A stretch of 52,130 bases of DNA from Lachnospiraceae bacterium (GCA_024691045.1 JAILOC010000094.1:1-52130), one strand, 5' to 3'. Positions 40,697 to 50,230 are shown, numbered from the stretch's first letter. The notes: generated from the letters alone by a model not told the origin. Numbers and translations: made by a program.

Positions 40697-42904
40697 ATGA
40701 ACAAGAGACTTTATAAACTGATGGACTGGGCATTCATTGAAGAGGTTATTTATTCTGAGTGTTCACATCCTCAGGATCTGCTCGGACCTCATGCCAAGGG
40801 CCAGACTACGCTTCTTCAGGCTTATTTTCCCGGATCCGATTCCGTTGTTGTCAGATGGAAGGACCGCGGCGAGACCGGAGATTACTGTGAGACTAAGATG
40901 GAAGTTGCTGATGACGATGGCTTCTATGCTTCGCTTCTTCCAACCAGGGATCCGGGTGCGTACACATATGTCGTAACCTATGAAAAGAGAGAGGAAGACG
41001 GACGCACACTCAAAAAGAAGGTCTTAAGATGCGGTGATCCCTACAGACACAGGGAGATACTCAAAGAAGCCGATATCAGAAAGCTGACCGAAGGAGCCTG
41101 TACGAATGCGCAGGATATACTCGGCGCAAGGCCCATGACCCTGGACGGTGAGGAAGGTACTCTTTTTGCCGTATATGCACCTTCCGCAATGAGGATCAGT
41201 GTCATCGGCGATTTCAATTCCTGGGACGGCCGCATTCATCAGATGTGCAGGAGAGGTGATTCCGGTATATTTGAGCTTTTCATTCCCGGCGTAAAGGAAG
41301 GCGATAAATACCAGTATGAGATCAAGTTCAGGAATTATGAGATTCACAGATCATCGGATCCCTTTGCTTCATGCATAAGTTCCGAAAGCAAGTTCATCAC
41401 GGTTGTCGGAGGCAGGGCTTCCAAGGCATTAAAGCCTTTATCATCCGTCAGGGATAAAAACTGCGGCGCCATCAGCATCTATCAGGCAGATCCTTATAAA
41501 TATGTCAGCAGCGGTCAGTCAGCATTTGCCGCTATGAGCAAGGCACTTGAAACGGTGTGTGCCGATTGCGGTTATACCCATGTAAGCATCGGGAATATCC
41601 TATCGTCTTCGAGGAATTCTTCAGACAAGATCATTTCATATTTTGCGATAGATCCGGGTCTTGGAACCGAGGAAGAGTTTGCAGAGCTTGTTAAGACTCT
41701 TCATAATGCGGGAGTCGGAGTTATCCTTGACTGGGTTCCTTCTTATTTTGCATCCGATGACGGCGGACTTTTCAGGTTTGACGGAACCGGACTGTTTGAG
41801 CATTTCGATCCGAGACAGGGTATTGCGTACGATATTGATGCATGCCTGTTCAATTATTCAAGTACATTTGTCAGCAACTTCCTTATGTCGTCGGGCTTCG
41901 GACTTGTGAGCCGCTTTGGGCTGGACGGAATCAGGGTCATCGGACTTGCCAGAATGCTGTATCTTGATTACAGCAAGACCGAATGGGTCCCCAATATATA
42001 CGGTGGCAACGAGAATATTGACGCTATTGCGTTCATCAGGAAGTTCAATACCGAGATCAGGAAGAAATACCCAGGAATTCTCCTTATTGCCGAGGATTCA
42101 TCGCTCCATCCCGGAATCACCGATGCGATATCGGATGACGGCTTCGGCTTTGACTTTAAGCAGAATGAAGTCTTTTTCGACGATTACAGGAATTTCATCG
42201 GTATGGATCCTCTTTTCAGGGGCCCCAACCTTCATTGCATAGCCGATGCGTTCACGTATGCTTTCGTTGATGACTATATCCTTCCGTTTGCCGGGAAAGA
42301 GAAGACTGCGGAGCTCGGACCGGTTAAGGAGCTTCTTCCCGGTGATGATGATGCCAAAGAATCCCAGCTCAGGCTTTCGCTCGGTTATCTATACACCCAT
42401 CCCGGCAAAAAGCTTCTCGGGGATGTTTTTGGCACTGAATACGCAAAGATCCTTTCTGATCTTAACAGGCTCTATGAGACAGAACCTGCGCTTAAATGCA
42501 GTGAATCCGATCCCGGTTGCTTCGAATGGCTCAGCAATATGAATGAGGAGCAGTGCTGCATAGCATATGTCAGGAAGACCGACGATCCGGAGGATATGCT
42601 TGTCGTGATCGCCAATTTCTCCGGAATAGAGCAGAACTTCCAGACGGGTGTCCCCTATGAGGGCAAATACAAGGAGATCTTTACCACGGATGATAAGGCT
42701 TACGGCGGTTCTTCATCCGTTTCAAGGACAATAAGGAAAGCTACCGATAAGCGCCTTGACGGAAGAACCCAGTCGATATCTGTCAAGCTCCGTCCCCAGA
42801 GCCTGATCATCATGAAGTTCATTCCTTATACCGAGGCTGAACTCGAAAAGGTCATCGAACAAAGGATCAGGAATTATACTCCGATCAAAAAGAGTAAGAA
42901 GTGA
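40697..42904 (+). CDS. GlgB-like GH13 protein lacking catalytic residues
   Basis: A 735-residue relative of 1,4-alpha-glucan branching enzymes. Parts in order: N-terminal beta module; CBM48 (~145-230) with LFAVYAPSAMRISVIGDFNSWDG; GH13-like barrel (~260-600); C-terminal beta domain (IAYVRKTDDPEDMLVVIANF). Family stretches such as MLYLDYSKTEWVPNIYGGNENIDA are kept. The catalytic residues are not: GLDGIRVIG replaces the DGxRVDA segment (nucleophile Asp is Ile415), and ILPFAGKE replaces LPLSHDE (Gly533-Lys534 for His-Asp), while LLIAEDSS still has its Glu. Branching activity is therefore unlikely. It starts 26 bp after the DUF1015 gene with GGGGGAA upstream. Glycogen binding or partner regulation is inferred. 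Confidence 0.87.
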   Translation: MNKRLYKLMDWAFIEEVIYSECSHPQDLLGPHAKGQTTLLQAYFPGSDSVVVRWKDRGETGDYCETKMEVADDDGFYASLLPTRDPGAYTYVVTYEKREEDGRTLKKKVLRCGDPYRHREILKEADIRKLTEGACTNAQDILGARPMTLDGEEGTLFAVYAPSAMRISVIGDFNSWDGRIHQMCRRGDSGIFELFIPGVKEGDKYQYEIKFRNYEIHRSSDPFASCISSESKFITVVGGRASKALKPLSSVRDKNCGAISIYQADPYKYVSSGQSAFAAMSKALETVCADCGYTHVSIGNILSSSRNSSDKIISYFAIDPGLGTEEEFAELVKTLHNAGVGVILDWVPSYFASDDGGLFRFDGTGLFEHFDPRQGIAYDIDACLFNYSSTFVSNFLMSSGFGLVSRFGLDGIRVIGLARMLYLDYSKTEWVPNIYGGNENIDAIAFIRKFNTEIRKKYPGILLIAEDSSLHPGITDAISDDGFGFDFKQNEVFFDDYRNFIGMDPLFRGPNLHCIADAFTYAFVDDYILPFAGKEKTAELGPVKELLPGDDDAKESQLRLSLGYLYTHPGKKLLGDVFGTEYAKILSDLNRLYETEPALKCSESDPGCFEWLSNMNEEQCCIAYVRKTDDPEDMLVVIANFSGIEQNFQTGVPYEGKYKEIFTTDDKAYGGSSSVSRTIRKATDKRLDGRTQSISVKLRPQSLIIMKFIPYTEAELEKVIEQRIRNYTPIKKSKK

Positions 42905-42905
42905 C

Positions 42906-42934
42906 TTGATTTTTGTTATTTCAGTCTATATAAT
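42906..42934 (+). promoter_or_regulatory. promoter of the tRNA gene
   Basis: TTGATT (42906-42911), 17-bp spacer, TATAAT (42929-42934). The start site would be about 42941, 42 nt before the tRNA. Confidence 0.65.
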
Positions 42935-42953
42935 CAAAAAGTCGTTTTGATAT

Positions 42954-42978
42954 GGGCGAAAGAATGATCCTTTCGCCC
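42954..42978 (+). other. hairpin in the pre-tRNA 5' leader
   Basis: GGGCGAAAG (42954-42962) pairs with CTTTCGCCC (42970-42978), ending four nt before the tRNA acceptor stem. No T-run follows, so it is not a terminator. Confidence 0.55.
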
Positions 42979-42982
42979 GCCC

Positions 42983-43055
42983 GCCGGAATGGCTCAGTTG
43001 GTAGAGCGAGGCATTCGTAATGCCTAGGTCAGGGGTTCGAGTCCCCTTTCCGGCT
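42983..43055 (+). tRNA. tRNA-Thr (anticodon CGU)
   Basis: A 73-nt cloverleaf: acceptor GCCGGAA with TTCCGGC, D arm GCTC/GAGC around AGTTGGTA, anticodon stem AGGCA/TGCCT with loop TTCGTAA (anticodon CGT at 43016-43018), T arm GGGG-TTCGAGT-CCCC, discriminator T. CCA is not encoded. It reads ACG threonine codons. It stands alone with its own promoter and terminator. Confidence 0.96.
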
Positions 43056-43059
43056 TTTA

Positions 43060-43086
43060 TCGTCCGATACCCTCGGACGATTTTTT
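43060..43086 (+). terminator. terminator of the tRNA gene
   Basis: TCGTCCGA (43060-43067) pairs with TCGGACGA (43073-43080), then six T. Confidence 0.9.
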
Positions 43087-43135
43087 ATGCCTTAAAAATT
43101 TAGCAAATTTTAACATATTTAAGTGCATATATTTG

Positions 43136-43164
43136 TTGACATAAGCTTTGATTTTTAAGAAAAT
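43136..43164 (+). promoter_or_regulatory. probable argH promoter
   Basis: TTGACA (43136-43141), 17-bp spacer, GAAAAT (43159-43164). The -35 is perfect, the -10 poor. The 15 bases from the -35 onward also occur in the rpmF promoter. Confidence 0.45.
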
Positions 43165-43198
43165 AGATTAAATGTTTTAATTTAAGAAAGGTATGTGT

Positions 43199-44614
43199 AT
43201 GGCACAGTTATGGGGGGGCAGGTTTACAAAGCCTACCGATGAAAAAGTATATGCTTTTAACGCATCCATCGGCTTTGACAAGAGGATGCTCAGGCAGGAT
43301 GTGTGCGGAAGTATAGCACATGCCTCTATGCTTGCCGCTCAGGGCATTATTTCCGAAGAAGACGGCAGGAAGATCGAAGAGGGACTTAAGGGTATCTATG
43401 CCGATGTATGCAGCGGAGCCCTTGAGATAACTGACAAATACGAAGACGTTCATTCCTTTTGCGAAGCGGTCCTGACCGAAAGGATAGGCGATGCCGGCAA
43501 GAGACTTCACACCGGCAGGAGCAGGAACGACCAGGTTGCTCTTGATATGAGGATGTATGTAAGAGGCGAGGTCTGTCAAGCGGATGCTCTGCTTCAAAAG
43601 CTTCTTGAGACGATACTTGAGATCATGAAGGCGAACGTCTCCACATATATGCCCGGATTCACACATCTTCAGAAGGCTCAGCCCGTGACACTGGCTCACC
43701 ATATGGGCGCATATTTCGAGATGATTAAGCGTGACAGAAAGAGGATTTCCGATATCTATAAGAGGATGAACGAATGTCCCTTAGGCGCAGGAGCGCTTGC
43801 AGGAACCACTTATCCCCTTGACAGGGAATATACTGCTAAGAAGCTCGGATTTGACAGGGCTACGGAAAACTCGATGGACTCCGTATCCGACAGGGATTAC
43901 CTTATTGAATTCCTTGATGCACTTTCGATCATCATGATGCATATGTCGAGATCATGCGAAGAGATCATCACCTGGAATACCAATGAATACAGATTCGTTG
44001 AAATAGAAGATGCTTATTCAACCGGTTCGAGCATCATGCCCCAGAAGAAGAATCCCGATATTGCGGAACTCATCAGGGGTAAGACCGGAAGGGTGTACGG
44101 AAGTCTTATGGGACTTCTGACCACCATGAAAGGGCTTCCTCTCGCATATAACAAGGATATGCAGGAAGATAAGGAAGGCGCCTTTGATGCAATGGATACC
44201 GCATGCAGCTGTATCGATCTGTATGAGGGAATGCTCCGCAGCATGAAGTTCAATAATGAGATCATGGAAAAAAGTGCTGCCGGCGGATTCACCAATGCAA
44301 CTGATGCCGCAGACTATCTCGTAGGAAAGGGAATGCCCTTCAGGGATGCGCATACCGTTATCGGAAGAATGGTCCTTGAATGCATCGATAAGGGTATCAC
44401 CATCGATGAGATGAGCATTGATGACCTGAAGAAATTATCCGATATCATTGAGGAGGATTTCTACGAAGCTGTCAGTATCAGGACATGCGTAGTAAAAAGG
44501 TCGACCAAAGGAGCTCCCGGACCCGAGGCAATGGCTGCGGAGATAGATTCTTGTGAGAAGTTCATTAAAGAGAACGCGGTTTTAAATGATCCGCTTGATG
44601 ATTTTTTGAAGTGA
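43199..44614 (+). CDS. argH: argininosuccinate lyase
   Basis: Splits argininosuccinate into arginine and fumarate, the last step of arginine synthesis. The ATG at 43199 gives the standard start MAQLWGGRF with AAAGG about 7 nt before; another ATG two codons earlier is less likely. Motifs: HTGRSRNDQVALDMR, HLQKAQPVTLAHH, and the fumarase/aspartase signature GSSIMPQKKNPD. 471 residues. argG is not adjacent. The aspartate-semialdehyde dehydrogenase gene follows after 16 bp. Confidence 0.97.
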   Translation: MAQLWGGRFTKPTDEKVYAFNASIGFDKRMLRQDVCGSIAHASMLAAQGIISEEDGRKIEEGLKGIYADVCSGALEITDKYEDVHSFCEAVLTERIGDAGKRLHTGRSRNDQVALDMRMYVRGEVCQADALLQKLLETILEIMKANVSTYMPGFTHLQKAQPVTLAHHMGAYFEMIKRDRKRISDIYKRMNECPLGAGALAGTTYPLDREYTAKKLGFDRATENSMDSVSDRDYLIEFLDALSIIMMHMSRSCEEIITWNTNEYRFVEIEDAYSTGSSIMPQKKNPDIAELIRGKTGRVYGSLMGLLTTMKGLPLAYNKDMQEDKEGAFDAMDTACSCIDLYEGMLRSMKFNNEIMEKSAAGGFTNATDAADYLVGKGMPFRDAHTVIGRMVLECIDKGITIDEMSIDDLKKLSDIIEEDFYEAVSIRTCVVKRSTKGAPGPEAMAAEIDSCEKFIKENAVLNDPLDDFLK

Positions 44615-44630
44615 ATTTGGAGGAGAAATT

Positions 44631-45716
44631 ATGAGCGACAAATTGAGAGTAGGTATACTTGGCGGAACGGGCATGGTAGGACAGAGATTCATATCTCTTC
44701 TCGAAAACCATCCCTGGTTTGAAGTGAAGGTGATCGCGGCATCGCCCCGCAGTGCAGGAAAGACTTACGAAGAAGCTATCGGTGACAGATGGAAGATGCA
44801 GACTCCCATGCCCGAAGCTGTTAAGAATATTGTGGTTAATGATGTATCGAACGTAGAAGAAGTCGTTAAGGATATTGACTTTGTATTCAGTGCGGTCGAT
44901 ATGACCAAGGATGAGATCAAGGCGATCGAGGAAAAGTACGCCAAGGCCGAGATCCCCGTTGTTTCCAACAATAGTGCTCACCGCTGGACTCCCGATGTCC
45001 CCATGATCGTTCCTGAGATCAATGCATCACATATTGATGTTATCGAGTATCAGAAGAAGAGACTCGGAACGACCAGAGGCTTCATAGCTGTTAAGCCCAA
45101 CTGTTCGATCCAGTCATATGCGCCCGTTCTTACCGCCTGGAAGGAGTTCGAGCCCACCCAGGTTGTCGTATCAACCTATCAGGCAATCTCCGGTGCCGGC
45201 AAGACCTTCAAGGACTGGCCCGAGATGATCGAGAATGTTATTCCTTACATCGGCGGCGAAGAGGAAAAGAGTGAGAAAGAGCCCCTCAGACTCTGGGGAA
45301 ATATCGAGAACGGAGTGATCGTTCCCGCACAGGCTCCCCTCATCACCTCACAGTGCATCAGGGTTCCCGTGCTCAACGGACATACCGCTTCCGTATTTGT
45401 TAATCTCGCAAAGAAGGTTTCCAAGGAAGAGCTTATCGAGAAGATGGTTTCCTTCTCCGGCGAACCTCAGAAACTCGGACTTCCCAGTGCTCCTAAGCAG
45501 TTCATCCAGTACCTCGAGGAGGATAACAGACCTCAGGTTAAGCTTGATGTGGATTATGAGAACGGAATGGGAATCAGCATCGGAAGACTCCGTGAAGATA
45601 CCATTTTCGACTGGAAGTTCGTCGGTCTCTCCCATAATACCGTAAGAGGCGCTGCAGGCGGAGCTGTTCTCTGCGCTGAGCTTCTTAAGGCTAAGGGATA
45701 TATCAGCGCAAAATAA
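44631..45716 (+). CDS. asd: aspartate-semialdehyde dehydrogenase
   Basis: Reduces aspartyl phosphate to aspartate semialdehyde with NADPH, the branch point for lysine, threonine and methionine. Features: VGILGGTGMVGQRFISLL nucleotide fold, VSNNSAHRW, the catalytic cysteine in AVKPNCSIQSYAP, and the C-terminal SIGRLREDTIFDWKFVGLSHN. The 361 residues and the sequence style match the archaeal/fungal-type subgroup, also found in clostridia, rather than the E. coli type. GGAGG precedes the start. Adjacent to argH; both draw on aspartate. Confidence 0.93.
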   Translation: MSDKLRVGILGGTGMVGQRFISLLENHPWFEVKVIAASPRSAGKTYEEAIGDRWKMQTPMPEAVKNIVVNDVSNVEEVVKDIDFVFSAVDMTKDEIKAIEEKYAKAEIPVVSNNSAHRWTPDVPMIVPEINASHIDVIEYQKKRLGTTRGFIAVKPNCSIQSYAPVLTAWKEFEPTQVVVSTYQAISGAGKTFKDWPEMIENVIPYIGGEEEKSEKEPLRLWGNIENGVIVPAQAPLITSQCIRVPVLNGHTASVFVNLAKKVSKEELIEKMVSFSGEPQKLGLPSAPKQFIQYLEEDNRPQVKLDVDYENGMGISIGRLREDTIFDWKFVGLSHNTVRGAAGGAVLCAELLKAKGYISAK

Positions 45717-45740
45717 TTCAACTGTTCCCGAAAGGATATA

Positions 45741-47456
45741 ATGGACAACTCTTTTCAATTCGAACTATTAAAAGCACAGAACGAAAGCCTTACGAAGAGC
45801 GAGCATATGTACCGTTTGGTATGCGAGTCTTCCGACTATGGGTTTATTTTCAGATCTCTTGACAGCGATGATCTTCTTACCTTCGGTTCCTTTGAGAGCA
45901 TGTTCGGTATGAAGCTTTATCGCGTCAAGGATCTGGAAATTTTGCTTGATAAGATCCATGAAGAGGACAGAGATATATTCCTTCAGAATTTATATCCCGA
46001 GAAGAACAACCGGAAATTCGCCACCTGCGAATTCAGATCAGCTGATGAACATACCTGGTACAGAATCATTACAAGGATCGAGACGGAAGGCGAATCTTCC
46101 GACAAGATAATTACATTCATGAACATAACCAAGGAGAAGGCAACCAGTTCGGACCTTCTTTATATGGCATATTACGATACGATGACCGGCATCTATAACC
46201 GTAATTATTTCGTATCGCTTCTTACAGAGTTCCTTACCAGAGCCTCAAAGGAAGATGCAAAGGTTTCGATACTCATGATCGACATCGATGATTTCAAGAA
46301 GATCAACGATGTACAGGGCATCATAATAGGAGACGAACTTCTTCAGCAGATAGGCTCATATCTCAAAGGCACCATGGTCAAGGACCGTATTATCTGCTGC
46401 CACATCAATAACGATATATTCTGTGTGGCAATATATGATTCCACCGGATCCTTCTCCGTTGACAGATATTACCGCGAGATGAAGAAGAGATTTGCCGACG
46501 GTTTTACCATGAGTACCGGTCTTGAGATAGATCTTACCGCGAGTGTCGGAGTGGCTGAATTTCCCGAAGCCGGCAATTCCGCTCTCGACCTTATCAACTG
46601 TGCGGATATCGTTGTCTATAACTGCAAGAAGAACGGCAAGAATTCTCTCCAGTATTTCGAGGCACCCATCCTTGATGATTTCCTTAAGAACGTAGATATT
46701 GAGAACAAGCTCAAGGAAGCTGCGTTCAATAATAATTTCACTTTGCATTTCCAGCCTCAGTATTATTCAACTACAAGAAAGCTCAGAGGTGTGGAATCCC
46801 TTATAAGATGGAAGGATGATGACGGCAATATGATCCCTCCGTCTGTTTTCATTCCCATTGCCGAGAGAAACGGTCTTATCGTATCCATCGGTAAATTTGT
46901 TGTTTCCGAATCACTCAGACAGTACAAGAAATGGTGCGACTATTATGATGTCCATTTCAAGCTGTCCATTAATATTTCCGCCCTACAGTATAAAAGGGAT
47001 GATTTTGTAGATACCATAATGGATCTGATCGTTGAGCATAATGTTCAGCCTTCGGATGTTGAGCTTGAGATAACCGAGAGTATTCTCATCGATGATTTTG
47101 ATTCCGTTACCACCAAGCTCACAACGCTCAGAAATCACGGTGTAAGCATTTCACTCGATGACTTCGGAACAGGTTATTCGTCTCTTTCATATCTTAAGAA
47201 ATTCCCTATCGATACACTTAAGATTGATAAGAGCTTCATAGATACGATCCTGGATGATGCATCCACTAAGATAATAACCGAATCCATTCTTAACATGTCG
47301 CACGCTATGGGCTTTGAAACAGTAGCCGAAGGCGTTGAGAATGAGAAACAGTTCAATTATCTGTCATTTGCAGGTTGTGATATCATCCAGGGCTTCTATC
47401 TCGGAAAGCCTCTCCCTGCGGAAAAGGTGGATGAGCTTCTCTGTCATTTGAAATAA
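45741..47456 (+). CDS. PAS-GGDEF-EAL protein, probable c-di-GMP phosphodiesterase
   Basis: A 571-residue cytoplasmic signalling protein. Domains in order: PAS-like (~15-130), GGDEF-like (~145-310), EAL (~320-571). The GGDEF half keeps LIDIDDFKKINDVQG, but the active-site loop reads NNDIF where GGDEF is expected, so cyclase activity is unlikely. The EAL half keeps the catalytic set: ESL for EAL with its Glu, NIS, ELEITES, SLDDFGTGYSSL, LKIDKSFI and VAEGVE. It probably breaks down c-di-GMP, with the PAS and degenerate GGDEF parts as sensors. It starts 24 bp after asd (AAAGGAT upstream) and is likely cotranscribed. Confidence 0.9.
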   Translation: MDNSFQFELLKAQNESLTKSEHMYRLVCESSDYGFIFRSLDSDDLLTFGSFESMFGMKLYRVKDLEILLDKIHEEDRDIFLQNLYPEKNNRKFATCEFRSADEHTWYRIITRIETEGESSDKIITFMNITKEKATSSDLLYMAYYDTMTGIYNRNYFVSLLTEFLTRASKEDAKVSILMIDIDDFKKINDVQGIIIGDELLQQIGSYLKGTMVKDRIICCHINNDIFCVAIYDSTGSFSVDRYYREMKKRFADGFTMSTGLEIDLTASVGVAEFPEAGNSALDLINCADIVVYNCKKNGKNSLQYFEAPILDDFLKNVDIENKLKEAAFNNNFTLHFQPQYYSTTRKLRGVESLIRWKDDDGNMIPPSVFIPIAERNGLIVSIGKFVVSESLRQYKKWCDYYDVHFKLSINISALQYKRDDFVDTIMDLIVEHNVQPSDVELEITESILIDDFDSVTTKLTTLRNHGVSISLDDFGTGYSSLSYLKKFPIDTLKIDKSFIDTILDDASTKIITESILNMSHAMGFETVAEGVENEKQFNYLSFAGCDIIQGFYLGKPLPAEKVDELLCHLK

Positions 47457-47470
47457 TAAAGGGTCTTCAA

Positions 47471-49528
47471 TTGTCTAAGAATCTCTATTTAACCGAAAAA
47501 CCAAGTGTCGCAAGTCAGTTCTCACAGGCTCTTCATGAGAACATGCGTAAAGGAGACGGTTTCTTTGAGGGTGAAAACAGTGTCATCACCTGGTGTGTCG
47601 GTCATCTAGTATCAATGAGTTACCCCGAAGAATACGACCCGGCCTTAAAAATGTGGAGGTATGACACCATACCCTTTATTCCTGATGCTTATAAGTATCA
47701 GGTTATTGATAATGTCAGAAAACAGTTCGAGATCGTCAAAAGACTTCTTAACAGGGAAGATATCGCCTGCATTTATATCTGCACCGACTCCGGACGAGAA
47801 GGAGAATATATCTACAGGCTCGTCGATATGGAAGCACAGGTTCCCGCAGATAAGCTCAGGAAAAGAGTCTGGATAGATTCACAGACGGACGAAGAGATTC
47901 TCAGAGGCATAAGGGAAGCCAAGGACTGGTCATTCTATGACAATCTTTCCGATGCCGCTTATCTAAGGGCTCAGGAAGATTACCTGATGGGAATCAACTT
48001 CACGAGGGCTCTTACCCTTAAGTATTCAAGAAAATGTGCAGGACTTCTGGGGCTCGACAGACTGACAGTTACTGTCGGACGCGTTATGACCTGTGTTCTC
48101 GGAATGGTCGTAAGAAGGGAACAGGAGATAAGGAATTTCGTAAAGACTCCCTTTTACAAGGTCATAATGAAGGGCAGTATCGGTGAAGTCCCGGCGGAAC
48201 TTACCTGGAAGGTCTTCGAATCTTCGGAGTATTACGCATCACCTCTTCTGTACAAGGATAACGGTTTTAAGGAAAGAGCTGCTGCCGAAAAGCTTATAAG
48301 CGGTCTTAAGGCTCTTCCCGAACAGACGGCAGAGGTGACCGAGATCTCGAGAAAAACGGAAAAGAAAAATCCTCCGCTTCTTTTTAACCTCGCCGAGCTT
48401 CAAAATGTCTGCTCCAAGCTTTTCAAGATATCCCCTTCGGATACACTAAATATCGCACAGGAGCTTTATGAAAAGAAACTGACCACCTATCCCAGAACGG
48501 ATGCGAGAGTTCTGTCCACCGCGGTGTGCAAGGAGATAGGCAAAAATATCGGCGGTCTAAAAGGCTACAACAGAGTAAGCGCAGAGGCTTCAGAGGTTCT
48601 TGCAGGTGATGCATGGAAGAGCATTTCCAAGACCAAGTACTGCAATGACAAAGCCATTACGGACCACTATGCGATCATTCCGACAGGACAGGGGCTGGGC
48701 AATCTTAACAGTCTGAGCAAGCTTTCCGCGGATGTATATGAACTTATCTGCAGAAGATTTCTTTCCGTCTTTTATCCCCCCGCGGTTTATAAGAAGACTC
48801 TTCTTACCGCTTTTCAGGAAAAAGAAGGATTTACCGCTTCCTACAAGGTACTTGAAGATGAAGGCTATATGAAGGCCTTCACATGCTCGTTCCAGAATAA
48901 AAATGACGATTCCGAAAAGAGTGCCGATAATAATCTGGAAACAGGCGAAGATGAAGCTGAAGACCAGGCAGCGGATGACGCTCTTAAGAAGGCGCTTGAG
49001 ACGCTTAAAAAGGGTGATCTGATAACTGTCTGTGAACATGAGATAAAGGAAGGTGAAACCTCTCCTCCCAAGCGTTATACCTCCGGAAGCATTATCCTCG
49101 CGATGGAAAACGCCGGACAGTTCATTGAGGATGAAGAGCTACGTGCACAGATCAAGGGGAGCGGCATAGGCACCTCGGCAACAAGAGCGGAGATCCTTAC
49201 AAAGCTTCAGACGATAGGGTATCTGAACCTCAATAAAAAAACACAGATAATCACCCCCACCATTCTCGGTGAGATGATATATTATATAGTTAACGGATCG
49301 ATCCCGGCACTGCTTGATGCAAAGCTTACGGCAAGCTGGGAAAAGGGCCTTTCGGGAGTTGCGGACGGTTCGATCACTTCAGCCGACTATAAGAGCAAGC
49401 TCGGAAGATTCGTCAAAGACAAGACCAATGAAGTCAAATCCAAGAACAATGCGGACGGTCTTGATGCCGTATACAGCCACATAAGCGGCTATTACAAAAA
49501 GGCTGAAAGCGGAAAGGGCAGGAAATGA
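47471..49528 (+). CDS. topB: DNA topoisomerase III
   Basis: Type IA topoisomerase that decatenates and relaxes single-stranded DNA regions. It starts with TTG at 47471 (AAAGGG upstream), directly giving SKNLYLTEKPSVASQF, the first TOPRIM strand. Other features: acidic TOPRIM site YICTDSGREGEYIYR, and the catalytic Tyr in TTYPRTDARVL. 685 residues. An acidic, Asp/Glu-rich insertion near residues 478-510 (ADNNLETGEDEAEDQAADD) is a lineage feature. There are no C-terminal zinc fingers, unlike topA. Its stop overlaps the next start by four bases. Confidence 0.94.
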   Translation: MSKNLYLTEKPSVASQFSQALHENMRKGDGFFEGENSVITWCVGHLVSMSYPEEYDPALKMWRYDTIPFIPDAYKYQVIDNVRKQFEIVKRLLNREDIACIYICTDSGREGEYIYRLVDMEAQVPADKLRKRVWIDSQTDEEILRGIREAKDWSFYDNLSDAAYLRAQEDYLMGINFTRALTLKYSRKCAGLLGLDRLTVTVGRVMTCVLGMVVRREQEIRNFVKTPFYKVIMKGSIGEVPAELTWKVFESSEYYASPLLYKDNGFKERAAAEKLISGLKALPEQTAEVTEISRKTEKKNPPLLFNLAELQNVCSKLFKISPSDTLNIAQELYEKKLTTYPRTDARVLSTAVCKEIGKNIGGLKGYNRVSAEASEVLAGDAWKSISKTKYCNDKAITDHYAIIPTGQGLGNLNSLSKLSADVYELICRRFLSVFYPPAVYKKTLLTAFQEKEGFTASYKVLEDEGYMKAFTCSFQNKNDDSEKSADNNLETGEDEAEDQAADDALKKALETLKKGDLITVCEHEIKEGETSPPKRYTSGSIILAMENAGQFIEDEELRAQIKGSGIGTSATRAEILTKLQTIGYLNLNKKTQIITPTILGEMIYYIVNGSIPALLDAKLTASWEKGLSGVADGSITSADYKSKLGRFVKDKTNEVKSKNNADGLDAVYSHISGYYKKAESGKGRK

Positions 49529-50199
49529 GCGATCATATCAGGATCACCGATCTTTACGATCTTAATGAAACCATAGCGGCAGATTATCTCAAGGGATTCG
49601 AATATCCCTGGGAGGCACTTGCCGGGATCAAGTCATTCATACTTGAACTCGGAAAGACTCTTCCCGAGGACAGATTTGAAAAAAGAGGGGATGACATCTG
49701 GGTTGCAAAGACGGCGAAGATAGCACCGACAGCATGTCTTAACGGACCTCTGATCATTGATGAAGATGCCGAGATCAGGCATTGCGCATTTGTCAGGGGA
49801 TCTGTGATCGTCGGAAAGAACAGCGTTGTCGGCAATTCGACCGAACTTAAGAATGTCATTCTGTTCAACAGTGTACAGGTTCCACATTACAATTATGTGG
49901 GTGACAGTATCCTCGGATTCAAGTCCCATATGGGTGCCGGATCCATCACATCCAATGTCAAATCCGACAAAAAGAATGTCATTGTAAAAGGAGAGGATGC
50001 CTATGTGACCGGACTTAAGAAGTTCGGTGCAATGCTCGGTGACCGTGCCGAGACAGGTTGCAACTCCGTTCTCAATCCCGGTTCAGTTATCGGACGCGAC
50101 TGCATAGTATATCCCACAAGCAGTTTCAGGGGTGTGCTTCCCGCAAATTCCATTTTTAAAAAATCCGGTGAAGTATGCAACAGGAATGCGGATGAGTGA
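49525..50199 (+). CDS. left-handed beta-helix (hexapeptide repeat) transferase-like protein
   Basis: A 224-residue protein with an N-terminal segment of ~65 residues followed by hexapeptide repeats: AKIAPTACLNGPLIIDEDAE, RGSVIVGKNSVVGNSTELKN, then a break and NPGSVIGRDCIVYPTSSFRG. It looks like the C-terminal half of GlmU-type or other acyl- or nucleotidyltransferases without the nucleotidyltransferase domain. Such proteins acetylate amino sugars or similar acceptors; the substrate is not clear. Overlap ATGA with topB suggests translational coupling. Confidence 0.8.
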   Translation: MSDHIRITDLYDLNETIAADYLKGFEYPWEALAGIKSFILELGKTLPEDRFEKRGDDIWVAKTAKIAPTACLNGPLIIDEDAEIRHCAFVRGSVIVGKNSVVGNSTELKNVILFNSVQVPHYNYVGDSILGFKSHMGAGSITSNVKSDKKNVIVKGEDAYVTGLKKFGAMLGDRAETGCNSVLNPGSVIGRDCIVYPTSSFRGVLPANSIFKKSGEVCNRNADE

Positions 50200-50201
50200 T
50201 T

Positions 50202-50230
50202 TTGACGAATCGGTCAGTTTATTGTAATAT
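50202..50230 (+). promoter_or_regulatory. probable promoter for the DUF4190 gene
   Basis: TTGACG (50202-50207), 17-bp spacer, TAATAT (50225-50230). Start near 50237, about 35 nt before the ATG, with AAAGGAGAG as ribosome site. Confidence 0.5.
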
